Under the pieces are notes generated by a model, which saw only the letters and a list, made by a program, of their open reading frames with translations, had not been told where the DNA came from and did not search any database. 6,550 nt of DNA from Firmicutes bacterium UBA5227 (GTDB taxonomy: Bacteria > Bacillota > Clostridia > Tissierellales > Sedimentibacteraceae): positions 1 to 6,550 of the forward strand of contig DHUT01000082.1 of assembly GCA_002409285.1 (NCBI GenBank). Reading direction: 5' to 3'. Position 1 is the first letter of the stretch. The number at the start of each line of letters is the position of its first letter. Positions 1-6,488 of the stretch are shown here, one piece after another. The position numbers were made by a program, and so were the translations under genes.

Positions 1-92
1 CCTCTTATATCCAGGCGCACATACCCTCTTGATTTATCCTGTTTATTTACCGGTTCAAAAAATTTCATTACTCTATAGTTTTTGTTATTCAT
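1..92 (-). CDS. Start of an unrecognised small-domain protein gene, cut by the window edge
   Basis: A 30-codon open frame starts at ATG (92-90) and runs off the left edge, so only the N-terminus is visible. It begins MNNKNYRVMKFFEPVNK and continues with a GYVRLDIRG stretch that looks like the first strand of a beta-rich domain. There is no signal peptide or membrane segment in the visible part. The start is well supported: AGGAGGGAG lies at 104-96, with six bases between AGGAGG and the ATG. It lies 77 bases after the stop of the sleL-type gene on the same strand and may be transcribed from its own promoter in that gap. I do not recognise the family. A link to sporulation is only a guess from the neighbour and the promoter-like sequence. 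Confidence 0.65.
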   Translation of the reverse strand, partial: MNNKNYRVMKFFEPVNKQDKSRGYVRLDIR

Positions 93-120
93 GAACTCCC
101 TCCTACTTACCTGTTATAAA

Positions 121-147
121 AATATATGCTGATATTTCTGTAACATT
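121..147 (-). promoter_or_regulatory. Possible sporulation sigma (SigE-like) promoter for the leftmost gene
   Basis: On the minus strand CATATATT (128-121) resembles the Bacillus SigE -10 consensus CATACAnT, with one mismatch at a defined position. AATGTT (147-142) lies 13 bases upstream and is close to the ATATT-type -35. It sits at a reasonable distance from the ribosome binding site at 104-96. The sequence is AT-rich, so a chance match is quite possible. The -35 candidate lies inside the palindrome at 138-151. Confidence 0.25.
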
Positions 148-151
148 ACAG
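138..151. repeat. Small perfect inverted repeat CTGTAA-CA-TTACAG, possible operator
   Basis: Two perfect 6-base arms (CTGTAA and TTACAG) are separated by two bases, in the gap between the sleL-type gene and the leftmost gene. The two-base centre is too tight for a good RNA hairpin and no T-run follows directly, so a terminator is unlikely. The shape suits a dimeric DNA-binding protein. It overlaps the -35 position of the candidate promoter of the leftmost gene. No known regulator is recognised from the sequence. Confidence 0.3.
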
Positions 152-169
152 TTTTATGGCAAGCTTACT

Positions 170-1453
170 TTATAATACTTTTTCTATGTCATAAAGAGAA
201 CTTAAGACAAGCCAGTTTTGCGGGAAATATCTCATGACATTCCAATATCCAACACCTAAAAATCCATATTCCGAAAACAAATCTAATTTAGCCTCTATGC
301 TTCTTGCATCCTCAAACCATACCTGGTGCTGCCTGCCCTGGTTATCGTAATAGATGAAAAATGGTGCCTGCGCCACTTCGTCGTATTGTATGGAAGCACC
401 CACCTCTTCTGCTAATTGTACAGCCTCAACATTTGAAACAGAATCCGCCCTTGATACCCCTTGAACATAGGGTAATATGAAATCATATCCATAATTTGGA
501 ATACCCATGTAAATTTTTTCTCTGGGGATTTCCGTAACGGCATAATCCAACACTTCTCTTACTCTGTTTACGGGAGCAACCGCCATTGCAGGTCCATATG
601 TATATCCCCATTCATAGGTCATGAGAAGAACTCTGTTGGCCGCTTCGCCTAATGCAGGATAATCGTGAGCCTCATATAAGAGCCCCTGCTGATCAGATGA
701 AACCTTGGGAGCCAATGCAATTAAAACCGGATAGCCCTCCTGTTCCAGTCTGTTTCTCACATTTTGCACAAAAGCAACAAATTTTTCCCTATCTTCAGGC
801 AAAACATACTCAAAATCTATGTCAAGCCCGTAATATTGTTTTTCCTCCATGTTTCTTACAATGTTTTCAATTAAATTATTCTGAACATCCTGGTCATTAA
901 GTATAATATGTGCAAGCTCGTTACTGAATGTGCCTTCTTCTGTCAGCGTTGAAATAAGCATGAGCGGTGCAACTCCATAATCTCTTGCAATATTAATCAA
1001 TTCTTCATCATCTATTCCTATAAGATCCCCTTCTGAAGTTATCCCGTAAGTAAAAATTGTTAAAAATGTCAGATAAGGAAGTGTCTTCATCAAAACTGTT
1101 CTGTCTATACTTGGATATGCATATCCCAGTACACGAATAGGACCTCTTTTCTCTTCAGAAAGCGAAATTGTTAATTGATCTCCGGGGAAAATAGCATCCG
1201 CATATGCTATCTGAGGATTATACTGAAGCAGCTCTAAAACTGTTGTTCCGTATCTTTGTGCGATGCTCTCCAGTGTATCACCCGGCTGCACTGTATGAAC
1301 CTGGTCGGGTACAAGTATAACAAGTGTCTGCCCCACTACCAGTTCATTGGGATTTTGGAGCTCATTATCTGCAATTATTTTCTGTGGCGAAGTGTTGTAT
1401 TGCCTTGCAATTGTATATATGGTATCACCTGATTGGACTACATGAATTATCAT
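170..1453 (-). CDS. sleL: Spore cortex-lytic N-acetylglucosaminidase, LysM-LysM-GH18 (SleL/YaaH type)
   Basis: The 427-residue protein has two N-terminal LysM peptidoglycan-binding repeats (about residues 3-46 and 52-98, each opening with a VxxGDT motif). A glycoside hydrolase family 18 barrel fills about residues 105-427. The active-site strand reads YYGLDIDFE, with Glu215 as likely acid/base and Asp211 and Asp213 beside it; the first Asp of the classic DxxDxDxE motif is Tyr208. MTYEW (278-282) and the following AMAVAPV stretch are typical of YaaH/SleL. Members of this family cut cortical muramic-lactam peptidoglycan during spore germination and are made in the mother cell. The absence of a signal peptide fits this. 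Length and architecture match Bacillus SleL. An in-frame ATG at 1510 would add 19 residues but has no ribosome binding site and adds non-LysM sequence, so ATG 1453 is chosen. The gene follows gatB by 87 bases and probably has its own promoter. Germination role is inferred from the family. Confidence 0.92.
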   Translation of the reverse strand: MIIHVVQSGDTIYTIARQYNTSPQKIIADNELQNPNELVVGQTLVILVPDQVHTVQPGDTLESIAQRYGTTVLELLQYNPQIAYADAIFPGDQLTISLSEEKRGPIRVLGYAYPSIDRTVLMKTLPYLTFLTIFTYGITSEGDLIGIDDEELINIARDYGVAPLMLISTLTEEGTFSNELAHIILNDQDVQNNLIENIVRNMEEKQYYGLDIDFEYVLPEDREKFVAFVQNVRNRLEQEGYPVLIALAPKVSSDQQGLLYEAHDYPALGEAANRVLLMTYEWGYTYGPAMAVAPVNRVREVLDYAVTEIPREKIYMGIPNYGYDFILPYVQGVSRADSVSNVEAVQLAEEVGASIQYDEVAQAPFFIYYDNQGRQHQVWFEDARSIEAKLDLFSEYGFLGVGYWNVMRYFPQNWLVLSSLYDIEKVL

Positions 1454-1459
1454 AATTCT

Positions 1460-1466
1460 CTCCTTT
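1460..1466 (-). promoter_or_regulatory. Ribosome binding site that fixes the sleL-type start
   Basis: AAAGGAG (1466-1460) precedes the ATG at 1453 by six bases. The longer in-frame ATG at 1510 lacks such a site, so this element decides the start. Confidence 0.85.
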
Positions 1467-1477
1467 CTTTCTCCACC

Positions 1478-1506
1478 ATTATATGCAGAAAAGAACCATA
1501 GGTGAA
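1478..1506 (-). promoter_or_regulatory. Candidate promoter of the sleL-type gene
   Basis: On the minus strand TTCACC (1506-1501) and a perfect TATAAT (1483-1478) are separated by 17 bases. This gives a SigA-like promoter with a start about 7-10 bases after 1478, just before the ribosome binding site. The -10 region can also be read as CATATAAT (1485-1478), one mismatch from the SigE -10 consensus CATACAnT; B. subtilis yaaH is, as I recall, SigE-dependent. The -35 matches SigE poorly. Which sigma factor is used cannot be settled by reading. Confidence 0.45.
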
Positions 1507-1521
1507 CCATTGCTGAACAAT
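1493..1521. repeat. Three direct 7-base repeats at exact 11-bp spacing before the sleL-type gene
   Basis: On the plus strand GAACCAT (1493-1499), GAACCAT (1504-1510) and GAACAAT (1515-1521) begin exactly 11 bases apart. The first two are identical and the third differs at one base. They lie between the gatB stop and the sleL-type start, across and upstream of the candidate -35. One-turn spacing suits a DNA-binding protein contacting one helix face. The third unit, in context CTGAACAATT, is close to the Bacillus SpoIIID consensus WWRRACARNY as I remember it; the other two fit less well. Confidence 0.35.
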
Positions 1522-1540
1522 TGATGGCATCAGCCCGTTG

Positions 1541-2959
1541 TCATCTATTGGCTATCAATTGCTTTACCATCTCTGTTGCCAGTGCAGCATCTGCTTTTCC
1601 TTTTGTTTCTTTCATTATAAAGCCAATAATAGCGGCAAGAGCCTTTTCCTTACCAGACAAATATTGTTTTACGGCATTTTCATTAGTTTCAACCGCATTC
1701 TTACAAATTTTTCTTAAGTCATCCTCATCAATCCCTGCCATTTCATTTTCGGATATAACTTCCATGACCGGCTTCCCTGTATCAAGCATTTGCCCAAGAG
1801 CAGTTCGCGCCATGTTGAAATTAATCTTTTTGTTCTCCACTAATATTACAAGCTCATTCAAGTATTCAGGAGAAATTGATATCCTGCATTCTTCCTTTTC
1901 ACTCTCAGTGTCTAATCTCCTGAATATTGGACCTAAAATAAAATTTGCAGTCAATTTTTTATTTTTAACATCCTTTGCCGCTTCTTCAAAATATTCAGCT
2001 ACTCTTTTATATTTAACCAAAAGCTGCGCATCTGCTTCCGGCAATTCAAATTCATTTATAAATCTTTGAAGTTTTACATCCGGAAGCTCCGGAAGTTCGC
2101 TTTTATACTTATTTATTTCATCCTCTGAAATTGTAAGGGTAACCAGATCCGGTTCTCTGAAATACCTGTAATCCGTTGCATCTTCTTTTCCTCTCATACT
2201 TTCGGTAATATTCAAATCGGAATTATACCGCCTGGTTTCCTGCTCTATTTCTCCGCCGCTCTCAATAATATCAATTTGTCTGTTAAATTCATATTCCATT
2301 GCCTTAGCAATAAAGTTAACAGAGTTCATATTCTTAATTTCAGTCCTTGTACCAAGGGACTTACTTCCTTTTTTTCTGACTGATATATTAACATCACATC
2401 TGAGAGAACCTTCCTGCATCTTAACATCTGACACACCTGTATACTTCATTATAAGTCTCAGCTTATCAATATACTCCACAGCTTCATCAATACTTCTTAA
2501 ATCCGGTTCAGACACAATTTCTATCAGAGGGACTCCACCCCTGTTGTAATCAATAAAAGTATTTCCTCTTTCATGAATAAGTTTACCTGCATCCTCTTCA
2601 ATGTGTATACGCTCAATATTGATATTTTTACCCGAAGACAGAGTTATGAATCCGTGCCTGCAAATAGGCTTATCATACTGAGATATCTGGTATGCCTTTG
2701 GCAGGTCAGGGTATACATAATTCTTACGATCCATTTTGGAAATATTGCTTATTTTGCAGTTTGTGGCAAGCCCTGCTTTAACCGCATACTCAACAACCGC
2801 TCTGTTCAGCTTGGGGAGAGTCCCCGGTAATCCTATACATACAGGACAGCAATGGGTGTTAGGTTCTCCTCCAAACTGCGTGGTGCACCGGCAGAATATT
2901 TTTGTTTTTGTAGAAAGCTCAACATGGGTTTCCAGTCCTGCTACTAACTCCCAAGTCAT
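1541..2959 (-). CDS. gatB: Asp-tRNA(Asn)/Glu-tRNA(Gln) amidotransferase subunit B
   Basis: GatB binds the mischarged tRNA and uses ATP to phosphorylate the side-chain carboxylate before ammonia from GatA completes the amide. The 472-residue product has the usual length. Visible family marks are AGLETH (residues 7-12, with the conserved Glu10 and His12 of the metal/kinase site), a zinc-type cysteine set C23xC25 and C38PxC41 (with an extra Cys37), RKNYVYPDLPKAYQIS (78-93), HIEEDAGK (119-126) and the GatB signature DYNRGGVPLIEIVSEPD (137-153). The C-terminal third is the helical and YqeY-like tail that contacts tRNA. The ATG overlaps the gatA stop (ATGA, 2959-2956), which implies translational coupling. 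AAAGGGG (2975-2969) lies nine bases before the start. No clear terminator follows the stop. Confidence 0.97.
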   Translation of the reverse strand: MTWELVAGLETHVELSTKTKIFCRCTTQFGGEPNTHCCPVCIGLPGTLPKLNRAVVEYAVKAGLATNCKISNISKMDRKNYVYPDLPKAYQISQYDKPICRHGFITLSSGKNINIERIHIEEDAGKLIHERGNTFIDYNRGGVPLIEIVSEPDLRSIDEAVEYIDKLRLIMKYTGVSDVKMQEGSLRCDVNISVRKKGSKSLGTRTEIKNMNSVNFIAKAMEYEFNRQIDIIESGGEIEQETRRYNSDLNITESMRGKEDATDYRYFREPDLVTLTISEDEINKYKSELPELPDVKLQRFINEFELPEADAQLLVKYKRVAEYFEEAAKDVKNKKLTANFILGPIFRRLDTESEKEECRISISPEYLNELVILVENKKINFNMARTALGQMLDTGKPVMEVISENEMAGIDEDDLRKICKNAVETNENAVKQYLSGKEKALAAIIGFIMKETKGKADAALATEMVKQLIANR

Positions 2960-4413
2960 ATTCTCACGCCCCTTTCGAGTTTTTTATATATCTTTTCTTT
3001 CATCTGTTGTTCATATTGATATGCTGCATTTAAAACCTTATAATCCTCAAAGCTGTTCCCTATAAGCTGCATACCCACAGGAAGCCCCTTTGAATCAAAA
3101 CCGCAGGGAATTGACAGAGCGGGAAGACCTGCAATGTTTGCAGACACCGTACATATATCAGTCAGATAGGTTTCCACCGGATCCCTTGATGTAAAATTCA
3201 GTTCAAATGCTGTAGTTGGAACCGTAGGTGCCAGCATAACGTCACATAATCCGAACGCATCCCTGAATGCCTTTACAATTGATCCCCTTAGCTTCTGTGC
3301 TTTTTTGTAATAAGCATCGTAGTATCCGGCACTTAATACATATGTTCCAAGCATAATTCTTTTTTTAACTTCTTCCCCAAAGCCCTCGCTTCTTGTCCTG
3401 CATATCATATCATCTATATCACTGTAAGACTCAGTCCTGTATCCGTACCGTATTCCGTCATATCTCCCTAAATTTGATGAAGCCTCCGCACATGCAATTA
3501 TATAATAAACAGGAAGAACATATTTAATTTGAGGCAGACTGAAATATACAATTTCAGCACCTGAATCCTCATAAACCTTTACTGCATTCTCTATGGATTT
3601 TTGAATGTCCCCATCTATGCCATCAAAATACTCCCGTGCAATACCTATTCTCATTCCCTTGATGCTTTTGTCTAATTTATCCGATGAGGTAGTTCCTGCT
3701 CCCCGGGATGTAGCATCTTTCGGGTCATAAAGAGCTATAGAATCATAAATAATTGCAGCATCCTCCACATCAGAAGCTATGAGACCTACCTGATCAAGGC
3801 TGGAGGCATATGCTATCAGTCCATACCTTGATACAGCTCCGTAAGTGGGTTTCATACCAACCAGTCCGCAAAAGCTTGCAGGCTGCCTGACAGAGCCTCC
3901 CGTATCAGAACCCAGTCCATAGACCGCAATATTTCCTGATACAGATGAAGCCGCTCCCCCAGAACTTCCTCCTGCCACATGCTTTGTATTATGAGGATTT
4001 AATGCACCTCCAAAGCAGGAAGTTTCGCAGGATGACCCCATGGCAAACTCATCCATGTTGGTCTTCCCCAGCAGTACCGCATTCTGCTTTTTTAATACAT
4101 CCCATACCGTTGCATCATAAATGGGAACAAATCCCTTTAACATGCGAGAACAGCAGGTTGTTTCAATATCTTTTGTAACTATGTTATCCTTTAATGACAT
4201 GGGAATGCCTTCCAAAGGCATAAGCTTTTCCCCTCTTGATATTCTATCATCTACCTGCTCAGCGGTTCTTAAAGCTTCCTGATCTGTTATCTTTACATAT
4301 GCATTCAGCAGTTTGTTTTCTTTCTCAATGGCATTTAAATACTTTCGGGTAAGTTCAACACAGGAGAGCTGTTTTGTTCCCAAAAGATTTTGTATATATT
4401 TTATATCACTCAC
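2956..4413 (-). CDS. gatA: Asp-tRNA(Asn)/Glu-tRNA(Gln) amidotransferase subunit A (glutaminase)
   Basis: GatA is the amidase-signature subunit that hydrolyses glutamine and feeds ammonia through the complex to GatB. At 485 residues it is full length. The catalytic Lys-cisSer-Ser triad is intact: Lys75 in SLKDN, Ser150 in AGGSSGG and Ser174 in DTGGSVRQPASFCG, with the same spacing as in S. aureus GatA (79/154/178). Further family blocks are GKTNMDEFAMGSS (116-128), MKPTYGAVSRYGL and RIMLGTYVLSAGYYDAYY. Around the catalytic loop it departs from the common form: HVAGGSSGG instead of VPGGSSGG, followed by AASSVSG instead of SAAAVAA. The start is GTG (4413-4411), supported by AAGGTG (4424-4419) five bases upstream. 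The gene lies 26 bases after gatC and overlaps gatB by four. The product is cytoplasmic and works only in the GatCAB complex. Confidence 0.97.
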   Translation of the reverse strand: MSDIKYIQNLLGTKQLSCVELTRKYLNAIEKENKLLNAYVKITDQEALRTAEQVDDRISRGEKLMPLEGIPMSLKDNIVTKDIETTCCSRMLKGFVPIYDATVWDVLKKQNAVLLGKTNMDEFAMGSSCETSCFGGALNPHNTKHVAGGSSGGAASSVSGNIAVYGLGSDTGGSVRQPASFCGLVGMKPTYGAVSRYGLIAYASSLDQVGLIASDVEDAAIIYDSIALYDPKDATSRGAGTTSSDKLDKSIKGMRIGIAREYFDGIDGDIQKSIENAVKVYEDSGAEIVYFSLPQIKYVLPVYYIIACAEASSNLGRYDGIRYGYRTESYSDIDDMICRTRSEGFGEEVKKRIMLGTYVLSAGYYDAYYKKAQKLRGSIVKAFRDAFGLCDVMLAPTVPTTAFELNFTSRDPVETYLTDICTVSANIAGLPALSIPCGFDSKGLPVGMQLIGNSFEDYKVLNAAYQYEQQMKEKIYKKLERGVRI

Positions 4414-4439
4414 AAATTCACCTTCTTAATTAATTTCTT

Positions 4440-4730
4440 TTATCTGTTTGAAAAATGTTTTTTAATAACAAACATTCCGTTTTCGCCGCCCTCTCTGTTT
4501 TTCAGAATATCATCTCTGTTAAATGATTCAACGGTTATGTCTTCATGAAAAGCATTAACTATTCCGGCAATACCATCAAATTCTTCTTCACTATCTTCAA
4601 CGGCGTTGTTTATTGTATCTGCGAAACAAATTATTTCGGACATATCCCGTGCAAGTCGTTCCGTCTCTTCATCTTTTACCCTCAGTTTTGCAAGTTTTGC
4701 TATTTTTACAATATCTTTACCGGTTACCAT
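4440..4730 (-). CDS. gatC: Asp-tRNA(Asn)/Glu-tRNA(Gln) amidotransferase subunit C
   Basis: GatC is the small subunit that wraps around GatA and GatB and holds the complex together; it has no catalytic site. The 96-residue length is normal. It has the N-terminal helix with IVKIAKLAKLRV (7-18), an EEETERLARDM-like amphipathic helix, the central N-x-F-x-E-D turn (NAFHED, 59-64, with His where Arg is usual) and the C-terminal NGMFVI strand (84-89) matching the family's DGYFxVP. The ATG is nine bases after the aspS stop. AGGAGG (4741-4736) is five bases before the start. Position between aspS and gatA supports the call. Confidence 0.95.
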   Translation of the reverse strand: MVTGKDIVKIAKLAKLRVKDEETERLARDMSEIICFADTINNAVEDSEEEFDGIAGIVNAFHEDITVESFNRDDILKNREGGENGMFVIKKHFSNR

Positions 4731-4735
4731 TTCTT

Positions 4736-4742
4736 CCTCCTA
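4736..4742 (-). promoter_or_regulatory. gatC ribosome binding site overlapping the aspS stop codon
   Basis: The sequence TAGGAGG (4742-4736) contains both the TAG stop of aspS (4742-4740) and the AGGAGG site of gatC. A ribosome finishing aspS therefore stops on the gatC initiation site, which suggests translational coupling of the synthetase and the amidotransferase. Confidence 0.85.
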
Positions 4743-6488
4743 CCGTATTTTTATATGAACATCTCGAAGCTGCTGTTCGGTCACTTCACCGGGAGCATTT
4801 GTCATTAAATCCTGGGCACTGCTATTCATAGGGAAGGCAATAACTTCCCTTATGTTTTCCTCACCGGTTAAAAGCATCACTATTCTGTCAATTCCTGGTG
4901 CCATACCTGCGTGAGGAGGCGCACCGTACATAAATGCATTGAACAATGCTGCAAACTTCGTCTGCAACTCATCTTTCGTATATCCGGCAATCTCAAATGC
5001 CTTAATCATTACCTCAAGATCATGATTTCTTACCGCTCCCGATGAAAGCTCCACTCCATTACATACAATATCATACTGCCATGCCAAAATGTCAAGAGGA
5101 TCCTTTCCAATTAATGCCTCAATACCTCCCTGAGGCATTGAAAACGGGTTATGAGTAAATACTGTTTTTCCCGTATCTTCATCCTCCTCAAACATGGGAA
5201 AATCAACTATGAAGCACATTTCAAACCTGTCTTCGTCAATTAAGCCCAGCCTTTTTGCAAGCTCAGTTCTTATCTGACCTGCCAGCTCAGGAGCGTACTC
5301 CTCATCGTCTGCTATAAAGAACAACACGCATCCCGGCTCTAAGCCTGCACGTTGTTTAAGCACATTTCTGTCTTCACATGTAAGGAACTTGTCAATTGGT
5401 CCATGATAGTTCATTTCATCATCAACCTTAATATACCCAAGACCTTTCATTCCTATTTTCATTGCAAACTCCAGCATTTTCTCAAAGAAGCCTTTTGGCT
5501 GCGATGCACAGTCCAAAACATTAATGGCTCTGACCGTTTTTTTCCTAAAAGGCAGAAAATCCGTTTCTACGAACAAATCGCTGATATCTATTATCCTTAG
5601 AGGGTTTCTTAAATCAGGTTTGTCGGTTCCGTATTCGAGCATTGCCCGGCTGTAAGGAATTCTGATAAATGGAGGCCTTGAAATCTGTTTATCTGAAAAA
5701 TTAACGAACGTATCGTATAAAACTTCTTCCGCAACTGAAAAAACATCCTCTTGTGTTGCAAATGCCATTTCAAAATCCAGCTGATAAAATTCTCCCGGTG
5801 AACGGTCTGCACGCGCATCCTCGTCCCTGAAGCATGGTGCTATCTGAAAATATCTGTCAAATCCTGATACCATCAACAGTTGTTTAAACATCTGCGGCGC
5901 CTGAGGAAGGGCATAAAATTTGCCGGGGTGTTTTCTGCTGGGAACTATATAGTCTCTTGCTCCCTCAGGTGATGAGGCTGTCAATATGGGAGTATGAATT
6001 TCCAAAAAACCAAGCTCGGTCATTTTTCTTCTTAAATGAGAAATTACCTGTGAACGCATAACAATATTATTATGAACTTCCCTGTTCCTTAAATCCAGGT
6101 ATCTGTACTTCAATCTAAGGTCTTCCCTAATACCTTTTGATGAAGTGATTTCAAAGGGAAGAGATGCTCTTGTTTTTCCAAGCACTTTTACGTTAAATGC
6201 TTCAACCTCAACAGTTCCGGTTTCTATTTTTTCGTTAATTGTATCTTCATCTCTTTTTACAACTTTCCCTGAAACTGAAACCGTACTTTCTTTTGTTATC
6301 CCTTCAATAAGAGATTCATTTTCCACAACTATCTGAGTTATACCGTAATGATCTCTTAAATCAAGGAATTTAACTCCTCCGTGGTCTCTCACATTTTCAA
6401 GCCATCCGGCAACTCTTACTTCTTTTCCAATATCACTTTCTCTTAATTCCCCGCAAGTATGGGTGCGGTACTCGTTTGCTCTAATCAT
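4740..6488 (-). CDS. aspS: Aspartyl-tRNA synthetase, bacterial type, probably non-discriminating (Asp/Asn)
   Basis: A class II synthetase that joins aspartate to tRNA(Asp), and probably tRNA(Asn), using ATP. The 582 residues comprise an OB-fold anticodon-binding domain (about 1-105), the catalytic core and a bacterial GAD-type insertion (about 290-415). Visible marks are SSPEGARDYIVPSR (172-185), QAPQMFKQLLM (196-206), motif 2 around Arg221 in FRDEDARADR, and motif 3 GIDR (532-535). In the anticodon domain, RDHGG (34-38) places His36 where the Pseudomonas non-discriminating enzyme has His31 and E. coli has Leu, which points to relaxed tRNA choice. Blocks such as RSPGEFYQLD, HNPFSMPQGG and FPMNSSAQDL resemble alphaproteobacterial AspRS. 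ATG 6488 is chosen: AAAGGA (6502-6497) is eight bases upstream and the N-terminus aligns with relatives. A TTG at 6530 would add 14 residues. It heads the gatCAB operon. Confidence 0.96.
   Translation of the reverse strand: MIRANEYRTHTCGELRESDIGKEVRVAGWLENVRDHGGVKFLDLRDHYGITQIVVENESLIEGITKESTVSVSGKVVKRDEDTINEKIETGTVEVEAFNVKVLGKTRASLPFEITSSKGIREDLRLKYRYLDLRNREVHNNIVMRSQVISHLRRKMTELGFLEIHTPILTASSPEGARDYIVPSRKHPGKFYALPQAPQMFKQLLMVSGFDRYFQIAPCFRDEDARADRSPGEFYQLDFEMAFATQEDVFSVAEEVLYDTFVNFSDKQISRPPFIRIPYSRAMLEYGTDKPDLRNPLRIIDISDLFVETDFLPFRKKTVRAINVLDCASQPKGFFEKMLEFAMKIGMKGLGYIKVDDEMNYHGPIDKFLTCEDRNVLKQRAGLEPGCVLFFIADDEEYAPELAGQIRTELAKRLGLIDEDRFEMCFIVDFPMFEEDEDTGKTVFTHNPFSMPQGGIEALIGKDPLDILAWQYDIVCNGVELSSGAVRNHDLEVMIKAFEIAGYTKDELQTKFAALFNAFMYGAPPHAGMAPGIDRIVMLLTGEENIREVIAFPMNSSAQDLMTNAPGEVTEQQLRDVHIKIR

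Larger units (their letters stand above)
1541..6488 (-). other. aspS-gatC-gatA-gatB operon for indirect Asn-tRNA formation
   Basis: Four same-strand genes with gaps of 9, 26 and -4 bases form one likely transcript. The order of synthetase followed by all three amidotransferase subunits places both steps of Asn-tRNA(Asn) synthesis under one control. Whether the same GatCAB also makes Gln-tRNA(Gln) depends on whether the genome has another copy, which is outside this window. The promoter is probably upstream of 6550. Confidence 0.85.

Noticed and set aside
138..151. Rho-independent terminator after the sleL-type gene
   Set aside because: The inverted repeat has only a two-base centre, weak AT-rich arms and no T-run immediately after it on the minus strand.
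652..900. Plus-strand open frame opposite the sleL-type gene
   Set aside because: It is antisense to the GH18 domain, with no family motif and no reason to prefer it over the conserved minus-strand gene.
1454..1510. Longer start (ATG 1510) for the LysM/GH18 protein
   Set aside because: No ribosome binding site precedes it, the extra 19 residues overlap the candidate promoter, and LysM begins directly after ATG 1453.
1509..1533. Terminator hairpin after gatB
   Set aside because: Only 4-base stems (such as TGAT/ATCA and ATTG/CAAT) can form, with no T-run.
1521..2069. A 182-codon plus-strand open frame opposite gatB
   Set aside because: It lies wholly antisense to an unmistakable gatB apart from its first bases, has low-complexity Ser/Phe/Leu-rich composition typical of a reverse-frame shadow, and shows no recognisable motif.
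5609..5818. Minus-strand 69-codon frame inside aspS
   Set aside because: It is out of frame within the conserved catalytic core of AspRS and has no independent support.
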